Assembly: GCA_026671195.1 (NCBI GenBank)
Contig: JAPOHD010000067.1
Location: 124,001-188,000, forward strand
DNA length: 64,000 nt
From: Draconibacterium aestuarii
GTDB lineage: Bacteria; Bacteroidota; Bacteroidia; Bacteroidales; Prolixibacteraceae
Direction: 5' to 3'
The translations under genes and the position numbers were made by a program. How positions within the stretch are numbered: position 1 is the stretch's first letter; each line of letters begins with the position of its first letter. Below the pieces are notes generated by a model. It was not told where the DNA came from. It worked only from the letters and a program-made list of their open reading frames with translations, and ran no database searches. Shown here piece after piece: positions 34,538 through 44,998 of the stretch.

Positions 34538-34564
34538 GGGCTATTTTTCATTGAGAGATAGCCC
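34538..34564. terminator. hairpin between the HTH gene and the capsule locus
   Basis: GGGCTAT (34538-34544) pairs with ATAGCCC (34558-34564), 27 nt after the HTH gene. The T content after it is weak, so it is a modest terminator or a boundary element. Confidence 0.45.
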
Positions 34565-34657
34565 TTGTCTATTTCGTTGTTTAGGTTTAGATTAAAGCAA
34601 TTATAACAACTCAAAATAGTTTGTTTTTTTTGAAAATTGAAGTCGGATCTAAAGAAA

Positions 34658-36670
34658 TTAGAAGAAATTAAGTTGATGTTTTTGTTGAGCTTGTTTTAGC
34701 CTGTTTATATGTAGTACCTTTTTTCTATTCTTTTGAGTTCCATTTATTTTCCTAGTCTCAAATACATTTTTGCCATTTATGTCTGTTTTGTATTTTGAAT
34801 TTGAGGAAGTGTATTCAGGAACAATATCCTTCATTTTCGAATATAATTCAGTAAAATCAAGTTCATCGAGGTTTTCTAATAATCTTTTAACTTTTTTGTG
34901 TATAACGTGGAAATGGAATGTCTCGGTTTTCCCAATCATTATTTTATCATTATGAGTTTTGGTTAATACCTCACTTCTTCCCAGTAATTCTTCGTACAGT
35001 TTTTCACCGGGTCTTAATCCAATTTCTTTTATTTGAATATCTTCTCCCGGAACATATCCAGATAGTGAGATCATTTTTTTTGCAAGATCGTATATCTTTA
35101 TAGGTTCTCCCATGTCGAAAACAAAAATTTCACCACCTTTCCCAATAAAACCAGCTTCCAACACCAGTTGGCATGCTTCGGGAATAGTCATGAAATATCG
35201 GGTAATATCTTTATGTGTAATGGTAACAGGGCCTCCCTTTTCAATCTGTTTTTTAAATAAAGGTACCACCGAACCGTTTGAGCCTAAAACATTGCCAAAA
35301 CGCGTGGTTATAAACTGTGTAGTTCCCATATTGGCTTGAGCCAACGATTGTACGAAAATTTCACTAATTCGCTTTGTAGTGCCCATAACATTAGTTGGAT
35401 TTACGGCTTTATCGGTTGATATCATTACAAATTTTTCTACTCCAAATTCTAACGACAGCTCAGCCATATTTACAATCCCACCTACATTTACACGTAGTGC
35501 TTCATGAGGGAAATCTTCCATTAAAGGCACATGTTTATAGGCGGCTGCATTGAATATGATGGTCGGCCAATGTTTTATAAAAATATTACGAATACTGCTC
35601 TTATTCGTCACATCTGCTATAATGATCTCAAAATTAACAGTGGTTCCTGAGGCAATTAATTCTTGTTGAAGGTTGTAAAGATCTGATTCGGCCTTGTCTA
35701 ACAGAATAACCTTTTTAACTCCAAAATCTATCAGTTGTCGAACAATTTCGGAGCCGATTGACCCAGCTGCTCCGGTTACCAGAACAACTGAATTTTTTAG
35801 TCCATTTTCAATTTTATTCCAATCCAGTTGAATTGAATTCCTTCCTAACAAATCTTCAATTTTTATTAAGTGAATGGCATTTTCCCGAAGTTGGCCATTT
35901 ATCCAGGATTCAACAGGTGGAACTTCTTTTACCAGCAGATGCAGTTTTAAAAATTGGTCTGTTATTTTTCTTTTCCGTTTGTATTTTAATTCTGATTTCT
36001 CTGTGGCAAAAATAATTTCTGAAACATTATTTTTAGGTATTATTTCTTTAATCGCTTTCTTTACCGAGTAAATTGGGTAGCCCGACAAAAATTTATTTTG
36101 CATGGACTCATTTTCATCAATTATCCCAATTATTTTAAAATTGAGGTTATCACTGGTTAAGGCGTTTAGGGTTGTTTGTCCAAGTTTTCCGGTACCAAAA
36201 ATCAAAACCTTTTTGGTATCTTTTTTTTGCATAATCCAGTGCTGATAAAGTATTTTTGCAAACAAACGCGATATTACCATAAACGTTGTAACTAGAAGAA
36301 CAAAAATAACTATTACAGATAAGGGCATATTAATAAAAGAAGGAGCATCTACATGTCTTGCTATCAGTGATATAATTGCAAGCATAGCACCAGTGCAAGG
36401 CACCGATAATATAATATTCTTAATATCTTTAACTGTGGTATGACGTAAAATGACAGAATAACAGTTCGCTTTCCAACAACAAATTGCGAATAGTGGTAGA
36501 ACAATTGTAAGATGCCACGGTGTTATCACTTCTTCGACGCCTGACAAATTGAAATTAAGCCTTAACACAAAAGCTATAAACCAGGATAACATCGCAATAG
36601 ATATATCGAACAAAAGGATTGCCCACCGGGGCAGATAATTTCGGGTAAAGTAACGCTTAAATGTTTTCAT
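34658..36670 (-). CDS. FlaA1/WbpM-type nucleotide-sugar 4,6-dehydratase (CapD-like)
   Basis: A 670-residue membrane protein. I chose MKTFKRYFTRN as start because the 12 residues before it are not family-like. Four or five N-terminal membrane helices (FDISIAMLSWFIAFVLRLN) lead into a nucleotide-binding domain (VLIFGTGKLGQTTLNAL) and an SDR domain with VVLVTGAAGSIGSEIVRQL, YKHVPLMEDF and STDKAVNPTNVMGTTKR, which carries the Ser-Met-Lys catalytic type of WbpM. Products are 4-keto-6-deoxy-UDP-sugars such as precursors of QuiNAc, FucNAc or bacillosamine. This is the last gene of the leftward locus. Confidence 0.92.
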   Translation of the reverse strand: MKTFKRYFTRNYLPRWAILLFDISIAMLSWFIAFVLRLNFNLSGVEEVITPWHLTIVLPLFAICCWKANCYSVILRHTTVKDIKNIILSVPCTGAMLAIISLIARHVDAPSFINMPLSVIVIFVLLVTTFMVISRLFAKILYQHWIMQKKDTKKVLIFGTGKLGQTTLNALTSDNLNFKIIGIIDENESMQNKFLSGYPIYSVKKAIKEIIPKNNVSEIIFATEKSELKYKRKRKITDQFLKLHLLVKEVPPVESWINGQLRENAIHLIKIEDLLGRNSIQLDWNKIENGLKNSVVLVTGAAGSIGSEIVRQLIDFGVKKVILLDKAESDLYNLQQELIASGTTVNFEIIIADVTNKSSIRNIFIKHWPTIIFNAAAYKHVPLMEDFPHEALRVNVGGIVNMAELSLEFGVEKFVMISTDKAVNPTNVMGTTKRISEIFVQSLAQANMGTTQFITTRFGNVLGSNGSVVPLFKKQIEKGGPVTITHKDITRYFMTIPEACQLVLEAGFIGKGGEIFVFDMGEPIKIYDLAKKMISLSGYVPGEDIQIKEIGLRPGEKLYEELLGRSEVLTKTHNDKIMIGKTETFHFHVIHKKVKRLLENLDELDFTELYSKMKDIVPEYTSSNSKYKTDINGKNVFETRKINGTQKNRKKVLHINRLKQAQQKHQLNFF

Positions 36671-36750
36671 GTTTAAAATATTTAGGTTAACAAATTTGAT
36701 TTTCAATTATTTACCAACCGGAGAATAATAGTCGATTCGTTCTATGTCGA

Positions 36751-37716
36751 TTAATAAGAGTATTTCCAGTTAATGGCCTTTTGTATCTTGTATCTGAGAA
36801 CCAGGTAGCCTGCCGATAAAACTGATACAAAAAATAATAGTACAATATGGTTCATATGGTTGTTTGCAATGAGTTGAATTACAATAATGTTAATGACACA
36901 CTGAATAAAACCGTAAATCAAGGATACTTTTATGTGTGACCATTTGTATTCGTTACTTAAAAATTGATACAAATGAGTACGATGTGCCTTAAAGATATTT
37001 TCGCGTCGGGCTAAGCGCATAAGAATAGTAACAACTGAATCGATTCCGTAAACAGCAAAACATAAAATATAACCCAGCTGACCTGTTTTCTGTATTAATG
37101 AGATTATGAACCAGGATAGCAAAAAGGCTAAACTAATGCTTCCAACATCTCCTGCAAATGTTTTTGCCCGTTTACGAAAATTGAAAAATAAAAATATAAT
37201 TAAGGATAAAATTAGAGCTACTAACAATTGTGATGATACAAAATGAATAGATTTGTTGAGCCATAAGAATGTGCCCAAAGCGACCAACCCGTATATGCCT
37301 GTAAGGCCGTTTATTCCGTCCATGAAATTAAAGGCATTGATCCATCCTAGCGTGATTATATAAATTAAGGTAAGAACATACCATGGAATACCCAATAGTT
37401 GTAATTGCCAGAATAGAACAGTGGTTGCTATAAGTTGAACCAGTATTCTGATGCTCGAACTTAGTGGTATTAAATCGTCAATAAAACTAATGGTTGCTAT
37501 AAAAAATAACGCAGCAATAATCCAGGGTGCTGAATATCCATAAAGAAAAAACCATAGAAATGCGGCAACAGGAAAGATTATTCCACCGCCACGAACAGTT
37601 ATATATTGATGAGAGCTTCTACTGTTTGGTCTGTCTAAGATATTTGAATATTTGGCAATTCTGATATACGTCAGAATAATTATTATCAGAGCAAAGAAGG
37701 TTATTATATAAAGCAT
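36751..37716 (-). CDS. WecA-like undecaprenyl-phosphate sugar-1-phosphate transferase
   Basis: A 321-residue membrane protein with about ten hydrophobic helices, of MraY/WecA (glycosyltransferase family 4) type. It has DRPNSRSSHQ and RGGG in the first loop, SFIDDL (DDxxD-type metal site), NAFNFMDGINGLTG and AGDVGSISLAF, all diagnostic. It transfers a sugar 1-phosphate to undecaprenyl phosphate to begin polysaccharide repeat-unit assembly at the inner membrane. It lies 10 bp from the epimerase gene. The two are likely co-transcribed. Confidence 0.9.
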   Translation of the reverse strand: MLYIITFFALIIIILTYIRIAKYSNILDRPNSRSSHQYITVRGGGIIFPVAAFLWFFLYGYSAPWIIAALFFIATISFIDDLIPLSSSIRILVQLIATTVLFWQLQLLGIPWYVLTLIYIITLGWINAFNFMDGINGLTGIYGLVALGTFLWLNKSIHFVSSQLLVALILSLIIFLFFNFRKRAKTFAGDVGSISLAFLLSWFIISLIQKTGQLGYILCFAVYGIDSVVTILMRLARRENIFKAHRTHLYQFLSNEYKWSHIKVSLIYGFIQCVINIIVIQLIANNHMNHIVLLFFVSVLSAGYLVLRYKIQKAINWKYSY

Positions 37717-37726
37717 CTTCTTATAA

Positions 37727-38662
37727 TTAGAATGATAAAAGGGTTTTTGAAATGCCTTTTTCAGCTTTCATTGGCATTTTTTTTATGCCTAAAGCTTTTT
37801 TAATTTTTTCGTTAGAGACGACATACGAATCGGTTAATTTTTTTAGCCTTTCGCTATTGATGGGTAAGTGAACAGCATTACCTAACAAGGCAAGCGCGTA
37901 TACAATTTTTTTATTGATGTGCCATATGAGAGCTTTTTTCCCTTTTGATCTTGCAATGAGTTCAATAAGCTTATTGGTTGAGAGAACTTCGTCATCTGCT
38001 ATCTGGTAAGTACCAGGCTCTACATCTTTTTCAAGTATGGTATTAATAACAAACGTAAGATTATCGATAGCTGTGAACGATCGTTTGTTTTCAAATTTTC
38101 CCAAAGGCCAAGGTATTCCGCTAACAACATGTTTGTAAAGCAGATTTAGATTCCCTTTATTCCCGGGGCCATGAATCATACAAGGACGCAGAATATATAC
38201 TTTTTTATTTATAGGTAATGTTTGGTTTAATAAGTAGTTTTCAGCTGCAAGTTTAGATTTTCCATAAGGAGTTTGTGGATTAGGAGTATCAGACTCATTC
38301 AAATAACTCCCAATTACTTTATCGGCAACGGCTTTCACTGAGCTAAGAAATATAAATTTTGATGCTGTGGATTGAAGGAAATATTCAAAAATTTGTTTAG
38401 TTAATTCCACATTTACCTCAAAATAAGTTGCTTCGTTTGTCGTGTTTTCTATATCGTGCGCTATCCCTGCCAAATGTATAATTGTATCAATTTCTTCGTT
38501 TTTTCTTTTATTTAATTCACCCCAAAAAATGAATTCGTCGTAAGAGTGATTCGGAGGTTGATATATATCCACTGCAACCAACTGGGCATTTAAATCTGAT
38601 TTTATTGATTTCGCAAGATTAGAACCAACAAAACCAAAGGCTCCGGTTATTAATACTTTCAT
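37727..38662 (-). CDS. NAD-dependent epimerase/dehydratase (extended SDR)
   Basis: A 311-residue extended SDR protein of normal size. It has GAFGFVGSNLA (NAD-binding GxxGxxG), DTIIHLAGIAHD, LSSVKAVAD (catalytic Ser) and TPYGKSKLAAEN (YxxxK). The closest kind is the UDP-GlcNAc 4-epimerase or WbpV/FnlA-like group paired with a WecA-type transferase. It would supply the donor sugar for the initiating transferase next to it. Substrate not readable. Confidence 0.88.
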   Translation of the reverse strand: MKVLITGAFGFVGSNLAKSIKSDLNAQLVAVDIYQPPNHSYDEFIFWGELNKRKNEEIDTIIHLAGIAHDIENTTNEATYFEVNVELTKQIFEYFLQSTASKFIFLSSVKAVADKVIGSYLNESDTPNPQTPYGKSKLAAENYLLNQTLPINKKVYILRPCMIHGPGNKGNLNLLYKHVVSGIPWPLGKFENKRSFTAIDNLTFVINTILEKDVEPGTYQIADDEVLSTNKLIELIARSKGKKALIWHINKKIVYALALLGNAVHLPINSERLKKLTDSYVVSNEKIKKALGIKKMPMKAEKGISKTLLSF

Positions 38663-38718
38663 CTGTTATTAATAATTATCTGAATGAGTATTTCTTTTAA
38701 AGAATAGTTTACGGTAGC

Positions 38719-40155
38719 TTACCATTCTTTGGTAACCGAGAGTTGCACTCCCAGATTGCTGTTGACGGAATTACCCGAGTCGAAGGCTATTGAGAAGCTC
38801 ACTTGAACTGGAAATTTATTGTTTATGTATTGAATGTCTAAAAGACCTGATAATTGTTTATGTTTGAATTCGTAGGGATTAGGAATGGTGCCAAGATGTT
38901 CTATATAAGTCAACAATCCTTTCCATTTAATTGCTTCTGATAAATGGCCTGAAATACCCACATGGTGTGCAAAAAAACGATTCGATTGCAGAGAAAACCA
39001 GGTGTTACTTATTTCGTCTGTTCTTTGAACCACAGGAAAAAAAAGAGGAGATCCCATACTATTGTGATGATAAGTAAATCCCGATTTATAAAGTAAATGT
39101 ACAAAGTAGTCTTCGTATAAGTCATGCATCCACTCTTCATCACCTTCATTTGTTACAAAATCATTTTTTAAATTTTGATGTCTGGTGTTTATTACTTCAT
39201 AAACAAAATCGTTGATTAGCTTTGTTTTATTCTTAACACTGACATGTACGCCAATTAGATTGTCTGGCCAATTTTTCCAGGTTAATCCCGGATGATTTTC
39301 GAATGGATGACTCAGATAAAAGGATATATCCAATTTATCCAGATATTTTGAATAGGCCAATTGATATGTACTTACGTGGTTTCCTGAGACATTCCCTTTA
39401 TCATGCTCCTGAGAATTATTGCTTCCGCCAGGAATACTAAAAATGTAGCGCAAATATTGACCAAAACTTATAGGGAAACGGCCTATTTTCGGATCTTGTG
39501 AAGTACCTCCCCACATTACGTAATGCTCTATTCCGAATGCAGCATCCCAGCTTTTCTTCGACTTTATCAATAAATACAACGATTTATGATGAAGATGTGT
39601 ATTTTCTACATATCTATCATCTTCTAAAAGACCTTCATCAAATTCAAATTTAAAGTAAAGCCACTCTGCAATAAAGGCTAAGGGTTTATAGTTGTTATTA
39701 TAAAAACGCAGGTTAGGATGGGGGCGTGCATTACCACTTCGAACAAGATTCCCATTTGTTGAGGATAGCCCTGCATAAAGAACTGGATCATAAAATAATC
39801 CCCCCTTTAAAGCCCATCCATTAAATGAAATACCTGTATAGGCTTGGTTAATCTGTAAATAATTATCGTTACCAAAAGCATAAATGACCTCGCCTCCCCA
39901 GTTCCAGCTTATTATATTCACCTTCCTTTCTGTTGCGGAATTTGATATAAATATTTCAGAAATGTTTAAATATTGATTTGTTGCCTGAACTTTACCATGT
40001 TGGTTGGCATGAAACCACAGTGGAAGTTGATTATTATTTGAAATTATTGTTGAGTTTCTAATTCTAAAATTTGAAGGTTCTTGGGCACTTGTAATAATAC
40101 TACATGATAATATCCAGTACAGAAGAGTTAATCTGGCGAATATTCTGATATTCAT
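38719..40155 (-). CDS. Wzi-family capsule assembly outer membrane protein
   Basis: A 478-residue protein with a signal peptide ending SAQ (about residue 24). The body is beta-strand rich with alternating hydrophobic positions ending SVTKEW (final aromatic, typical of outer membrane barrels). RIRNSTIISNNNQLPLWFHA and NYLQINQAYTGISFNGWALKG match the Wzi-like capsule assembly family common in Bacteroidota. In E. coli, Wzi is a barrel that anchors capsule chains on the cell surface. Its presence supports a capsule or surface polymer fate of this locus. Confidence 0.82.
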   Translation of the reverse strand: MNIRIFARLTLLYWILSCSIITSAQEPSNFRIRNSTIISNNNQLPLWFHANQHGKVQATNQYLNISEIFISNSATERKVNIISWNWGGEVIYAFGNDNYLQINQAYTGISFNGWALKGGLFYDPVLYAGLSSTNGNLVRSGNARPHPNLRFYNNNYKPLAFIAEWLYFKFEFDEGLLEDDRYVENTHLHHKSLYLLIKSKKSWDAAFGIEHYVMWGGTSQDPKIGRFPISFGQYLRYIFSIPGGSNNSQEHDKGNVSGNHVSTYQLAYSKYLDKLDISFYLSHPFENHPGLTWKNWPDNLIGVHVSVKNKTKLINDFVYEVINTRHQNLKNDFVTNEGDEEWMHDLYEDYFVHLLYKSGFTYHHNSMGSPLFFPVVQRTDEISNTWFSLQSNRFFAHHVGISGHLSEAIKWKGLLTYIEHLGTIPNPYEFKHKQLSGLLDIQYINNKFPVQVSFSIAFDSGNSVNSNLGVQLSVTKEW

Positions 40156-40298
40156 ATATAAAACTATAATCTTGCGTTAGCTTCAGTTATATAGCATTAC
40201 TTTGTTGCTGTATATTGTAAGAAATAAATTTCATTAAGAAGTGTGTTTCTAAGTATTTCAGATTTTATGGACCAAATTCATATCTGCTCGCTACAAAA

Positions 40299-41021
40299 CT
40301 ATGTTTCACTATTTTCGAGGAAAAATATCCTGGGGTAGTATCTTATAATTTTACAAACTCTACTTAGCTGCTTTTTAGGTTCGGTAAAAATTCGATAAAT
40401 CCAAATTAAATTAAGTTTTGTTATCCAGTGAGGAATATCTCTTATATCTCCTGAAAAATAATTTAAAGCTGCCCCAACTCCAAGCATTACACCAGAATTC
40501 AAATGTGGAAGTAATTTTGACATGAAAATTTCTTGTTTAGGTGCGCCTAATGAAATCCAAATGTATCTTGGTTGTATGGTATTTATATGTCTCGCAATAG
40601 ATATATAATCAAATTGATTCGGTTCCATATAGGGTAAAGGAATAAAATGTAGTTCACTATCTTTATGTGATCTTTCAACTTTTCTCTTTATTTTTTGAAA
40701 AACATTATCAGTATTTCCAACAATACAATGTTTTACCGGGTGTAGTATAAACTTGTTGAAAAACTGAGGGCCATTATATGATTTTAGACTTTTATGATAT
40801 ATTAATGAAGCGAACTTGGCTATATAGCTTCCATCGCATGAATTGATTAACGAATTATTAAGGATATCAAGTATTTCGTTGTCCCTCTTTTTGTGCGCCT
40901 CAATTAACATATTGCTATCAATAAAACAACAATAACCTTTACCTTTTTCAGAGGTTTCAATAATTGTTTGTTCTAACTTTTTATGGTCAAATTCAAATTG
41001 AATTTTAAAATATTTTTCCAT
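40299..41021 (-). CDS. WecG/TagA/CpsF family glycosyltransferase
   Basis: A 240-residue GT26-type protein: IWISLGAPKQEIFMSKLLPH and VMLGVGAALNYFSGDIRDIP are the conserved core. It is near normal family length; an N-terminal segment (about 1-90) is poorly conserved. The family transfers a sugar (ManNAcA, ManNAc or glucose) onto the lipid-linked first sugar. It probably makes the second step after the WecA-like enzyme. Flanked by Wzi and the HAD protein, with 143-bp and 249-bp gaps; no terminator seen. Confidence 0.88.
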   Translation of the reverse strand: MEKYFKIQFEFDHKKLEQTIIETSEKGKGYCCFIDSNMLIEAHKKRDNEILDILNNSLINSCDGSYIAKFASLIYHKSLKSYNGPQFFNKFILHPVKHCIVGNTDNVFQKIKRKVERSHKDSELHFIPLPYMEPNQFDYISIARHINTIQPRYIWISLGAPKQEIFMSKLLPHLNSGVMLGVGAALNYFSGDIRDIPHWITKLNLIWIYRIFTEPKKQLSRVCKIIRYYPRIFFLENSET

Positions 41022-41270
41022 GGGTACTGATCGTTTTAATATAGAATATGCTTAATCCCATAAATAAGGTTTATTTTGAACGAGGATAAATAATCTTTGC
41101 CTTATAGGAGTGACAGACCCGAAATGATATTAAAGCTTTTATCTCGTATTTGCTTAAGCGGATGTTGTTTGGACTGTGTGGGGATTGTATGTGGTATCTA
41201 AAAAATATAATAGTTTGGGAAAAATTATTCCACTATTATTTTATATGTGTTATAAATATAAATTACAATT

Positions 41271-41642
41271 CTAATCCTCTGATTCTGTACTATTTTTAAT
41301 CGATTTTCCCTCAATCAATAAATTGTATATTGTTTCCCACTTTGGAATTCCTAAAATATTTCTATCGTCAATGTAAATATCAGCATATATTTTGCGACTG
41401 ATTGTTACGTCAAGTTCTTCACCTTCATAGTTACTATTAATGGCGTAAAACGTCAAACCTTTTTTTTTACAAAAATTAACCGCCTTATCCAATTCCTTTC
41501 CCGATCGATATGTCCACAATATTACTCGATGTCCTTTTTCCTGAAATAGTTTTAAGGTTTTAATGGCATATGGAATTTCTTTACCAATGGATGGATACCT
41601 GTGTTTTACAATCGTTCCATCAAAATCAACCGCAATTATCAT
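41271..41642 (-). CDS. small HAD-superfamily hydrolase-like protein
   Basis: A 123-residue protein. I start it at MIIAVDFDGTIV because the 17 residues before it overlap the end of the Wzc gene. Motif I is DFDGT, motif II could be LWTYRSG, and the late DIYIDDRNI block carries the last acidic pair. It is a compact HAD fold with no cap, like the unassigned BT0820-type phosphatases in Bacteroidota. Role in the locus unclear; dephosphorylation of a sugar or of phosphotyrosine on Wzc are both guesses. Confidence 0.75.
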   Translation of the reverse strand: MIIAVDFDGTIVKHRYPSIGKEIPYAIKTLKLFQEKGHRVILWTYRSGKELDKAVNFCKKKGLTFYAINSNYEGEELDVTISRKIYADIYIDDRNILGIPKWETIYNLLIEGKSIKNSTESED

Positions 41643-41685
41643 TAATTTTAAATTTTGGGTGTTGGTTATTTTTGAATATAATGTA

Positions 41686-44040
41686 CTACGCAATACTCAT
41701 TTTATGTTTGTAACCTCCGTATCCTTTTTTCCAATACTTATTTCCATAGCCGTAACCCCGGTCTGGTGCATTATTAATTACTATGGCAGAACGTTTTATG
41801 CGATTAAAATTTACAATTTTATTTATTTGTTTTATTTGATCTTTATGGCTGTGGTTAATGCGAAGAACAAATAAACTTACATCGGAGAAATCGCTAGATA
41901 ATATGGCGTCAGGAACCAACAAAAGAGGTGCATTGTCGATAATAATGTAATCATATATTTCACGCGCCTGACCAACCAGTTGTCCGAATTTTTCAGAATC
42001 AAGTAAATCTGACGGATTAGCAGGAATAGGACCCGCCTGAATAAAATGTAAATTCGGAATGGAAGTTGGAAATAGAATATCTTCAATTTTTTGTTCATTT
42101 TTCAAATAGTTGCTTAATCCAATCGATTCTTCCACTCCCAGAAATTTATGAAGGGTTGGTTTGTGTAAATCGGCGCCAATTAATAATACTTTCTTCTTCG
42201 ACTTTGTAAGAATGACTGAAAAGTTAGATGAAATAAAAGATTTTCCTTCACCCGGAATAAGAGAGTTAATAGATACAACTTTTGAGCCAGGCTGTTCCAA
42301 TATTGTGTTTAAATTTGATTTTATGCCTCTGAAACACTCAGCAATTCCTGAACGTGGATGGTTTATAACAGGAAGCTTTGCTTTGTATTTGTGGCGAACA
42401 ATTCCTTCCAATACCGGAATTTTGCTATTTCGTTCTATCTCTTCCCTGGTTTCAATTTTATTATTAAAAAAACTTATCAGAAATATAAATACAAAAGGAA
42501 TTACTGCACCTGAAATAAAGCCGGCCATTACATTCACTAATAGACTTGGTCCGATTAGTACTGCAGCTTCAACAAGTGCTGCGTCAATTACTTGTACTTC
42601 AGATGCAATTGAAGCTTTAGAAATTGAAGCTTCTGCCTTTTTTTGCAGCATGTAAGTATATAATTCATTATTAAGATCGAATTCACGTTGAATTCCAATT
42701 AATTTCTTTTCAGTTTCGGGTAATTTTTTCAATCTCGATTGTATTGACGTGTATCTTTCCTGCATACTAATCATTTTTGATTCGGTCGCTTTCAACTGGT
42801 TCTTTAAGGTTTCTTCCAATCCATCTCTCGATATCTTAATCTCCTTTTCTATTAGAATTAAGGTTGGATTTTTATCTTGAACGCTATAAGAAAGAACTTC
42901 GCGCCGACTATAGAGATCCATTAGTTTCGATAACATAGTACTCAAATTGGGATCGGTTATTCCAATTACGGATGGATTAACCATTTCTTCAATCTTTTTT
43001 GAGTCGTCAAGGTATTCTTGTAGATTTTTGTAATAATCAATTTGCAATTGGGTTAAATATTGTTCCTGCTCAATTTCTTCGAGTTTGGAGTAAACAGATT
43101 GAGCTTCTTGTCCCAGATTCATTACCTGGTTGTTTTTACGATAACTACTAAACCTTTCTTCTGCAACGCTTAATGATTTTTTTATTCTTGAAAGTTGAGA
43201 ATCAATAAATTCTAGTGAATTTTCAGAGTTTTCATTCTTATTTTGAACTCCAAAATTAATAAAAACACTATTAAGCTCATTAATAAAATCAGCTTCTTTC
43301 TGTGGAATCTCACCATCTATGGCTATTGAGATAATATCCGAGTATTCTTCTTCCAGTTCGATGTTCGTTTTTGTCAAATAATCAGAAGTTAGTTTATTAA
43401 TATTGTTAAATATAAGCAAGTATGTTTCTCTTGGTGTTTCATATTTATTATTTAGTGTGAAATTGAAAAACTCGTTAGCAAAAGGTTCTCCAAATTGTAC
43501 AATTCGTTCGATATTAATTATTTGAGAGTAACCGTTTTGAAGCGTTGTCCCCTTGGCTGTTATCTTATATTCAGTATCATTCAGATTTTCAATTTCTACA
43601 AATATGTTGTTCGCATTTATGCCATTTGGGGGGATTACCAGTTCAAAAGGATCATTATTATAAAGATCCGCTTTGTACAATGGTTTTTTTAAGTACCATG
43701 AATAATTCCATTTGAGATTGGTCAAAGCTTTCCGAAATAAAGTATAAGAACGAAGTGTACCAATTTTATTTTCTATGTTTGAGTTTTTTCCCATACTCAT
43801 CATTTGTTTATCAAACGATAGTACTGAGCTCATTGACTTTTCTTCTTGAGTAATTAAAATACGACTTTTTACCTGGTATATGTTTGGTGAATTTTGGGTA
43901 TAGAAGTATCCGGCAATTACGCCAAGAGTACAAAAAGCCACAAACCAAGGCCATTTTTTTAAGTGTTTTACTATTAGGTTTTTTGCGTCCTCTTTTTCTT
44001 TATTATCTATTAAGCTAATAATTTCTTCTATTTTTTCCAT
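41686..44040 (-). CDS. wzc: Wzc-type polysaccharide copolymerase with tyrosine autokinase
   Basis: A 784-residue inner membrane protein. Residues about 25-55 hold the first membrane helix (WFVAFCTLGVIAGYFYT). A long periplasmic Wzz domain with coiled coils follows (about 70-490), then the second helix near 510 and the BY-kinase domain: Walker A PGEGKSFISSN near residue 600, Walker A' LLIGADLHKP, Walker B YIIIDNAP. The C-terminus is tyrosine-rich (RGYGYGNKYWKKGYGGYKH), the autophosphorylation cluster. Together with Wza it controls chain length and export. It is directly downstream of wza (11-bp gap). Confidence 0.95.
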   Translation of the reverse strand: MEKIEEIISLIDNKEKEDAKNLIVKHLKKWPWFVAFCTLGVIAGYFYTQNSPNIYQVKSRILITQEEKSMSSVLSFDKQMMSMGKNSNIENKIGTLRSYTLFRKALTNLKWNYSWYLKKPLYKADLYNNDPFELVIPPNGINANNIFVEIENLNDTEYKITAKGTTLQNGYSQIINIERIVQFGEPFANEFFNFTLNNKYETPRETYLLIFNNINKLTSDYLTKTNIELEEEYSDIISIAIDGEIPQKEADFINELNSVFINFGVQNKNENSENSLEFIDSQLSRIKKSLSVAEERFSSYRKNNQVMNLGQEAQSVYSKLEEIEQEQYLTQLQIDYYKNLQEYLDDSKKIEEMVNPSVIGITDPNLSTMLSKLMDLYSRREVLSYSVQDKNPTLILIEKEIKISRDGLEETLKNQLKATESKMISMQERYTSIQSRLKKLPETEKKLIGIQREFDLNNELYTYMLQKKAEASISKASIASEVQVIDAALVEAAVLIGPSLLVNVMAGFISGAVIPFVFIFLISFFNNKIETREEIERNSKIPVLEGIVRHKYKAKLPVINHPRSGIAECFRGIKSNLNTILEQPGSKVVSINSLIPGEGKSFISSNFSVILTKSKKKVLLIGADLHKPTLHKFLGVEESIGLSNYLKNEQKIEDILFPTSIPNLHFIQAGPIPANPSDLLDSEKFGQLVGQAREIYDYIIIDNAPLLLVPDAILSSDFSDVSLFVLRINHSHKDQIKQINKIVNFNRIKRSAIVINNAPDRGYGYGNKYWKKGYGGYKHKMSIA

Positions 44041-44051
44041 TGTAAAATAAT

Positions 44052-44843
44052 TTAGAGTGCAAGTATTGAAACGGCAACTAAAATAACCGATAACGTACCG
44101 AGTAGTTTTGAGTAAGTATCGCTGTTTTCGCTTCTTCTTTTTAATTTGCTTGGTGGAATATAAACAAGGTCATTGGGCTGTAAATAGTACACCTCCGATG
44201 AATAGAGGTTGCTGTTGGTAAAGTCTACTGTATAGGTTTGGATTTTATTTTCTTCTTCTCGATGCACTAACACATTTTTTAGGTCGGCATAGTTTGTAAT
44301 TCCATTCGCCATACTAACAGCATCAAGAATATTTATACTCCCTTCATAGTTATAATATATACCTGGTTTTTGAATTTCTCCACTTACATTTACCTTATAA
44401 TTTAAAATTTTAACCTGAACTACCGGATCTTTCAAATATTCTTCTGCACGTTGTTTCAAATGTTGTTCAGCTTTCTCTAAGCTAAGGCCAACTAAGTTTA
44501 CACTACCGAGTATTGGCAAACTTATCGTTGAGTCTGTGGATATCCTGTATCCATTAATATATTTGCTAGTTGGATCACCAAACATTTGCTGTGTTCCTGA
44601 CGAAAAACCGTTGCCGGCAAGACTAGGATTGAATAGTTTATTGACCTCTGTATCAAGTGTTAATATGCTTATGTATAAGTTGTCATAAGGTTTTATCTTG
44701 TGTTCGGGAGGAGTTCTGGATACATAGAAATTTCTTTGCTGATTTTGGGATTCCTGAAACATGGCAATGTTTTTAATATTGCTGCATGATAATTGAAAAA
44801 GTGCAGCTAAAAAAGAAAGGTAGAATATATGTTTATTTTTCAT
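44052..44843 (-). CDS. wza: Wza-type polysaccharide export lipoprotein
   Basis: A 263-residue lipoprotein with a signal peptide ending LSC (Cys20). The polysaccharide export (Poly_export) domain spans PYDNLYISILTLDTEVNKL and PDLTYTDSTISLP-like strands (about 55-150), followed by SLBB domains VNVSGEIQKPGIYY and DAVSMANGITNYADLKNVLV. A hydrophobic helix at the end (LLGTLSVILVAVSILAL) may be the outer membrane helix. It forms the outer membrane channel for the polymer. Shorter than E. coli Wza (379), as is normal in Bacteroidota. Confidence 0.92.
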   Translation of the reverse strand: MKNKHIFYLSFLAALFQLSCSNIKNIAMFQESQNQQRNFYVSRTPPEHKIKPYDNLYISILTLDTEVNKLFNPSLAGNGFSSGTQQMFGDPTSKYINGYRISTDSTISLPILGSVNLVGLSLEKAEQHLKQRAEEYLKDPVVQVKILNYKVNVSGEIQKPGIYYNYEGSINILDAVSMANGITNYADLKNVLVHREEENKIQTYTVDFTNSNLYSSEVYYLQPNDLVYIPPSKLKRRSENSDTYSKLLGTLSVILVAVSILAL

Positions 44844-44998
44844 TTAGTACAACTTTAATTGGTTAATTAATAATCCATGTTGTCGTATTATTTTCATGAA
44901 TTAGGGTTTCAACTTATCTTTTTGTCAAATAATAATCATTCATTAATAATTGTTGATTTAGTAACTGATATTAGGGGTATTATGATGTTTTAATAGTG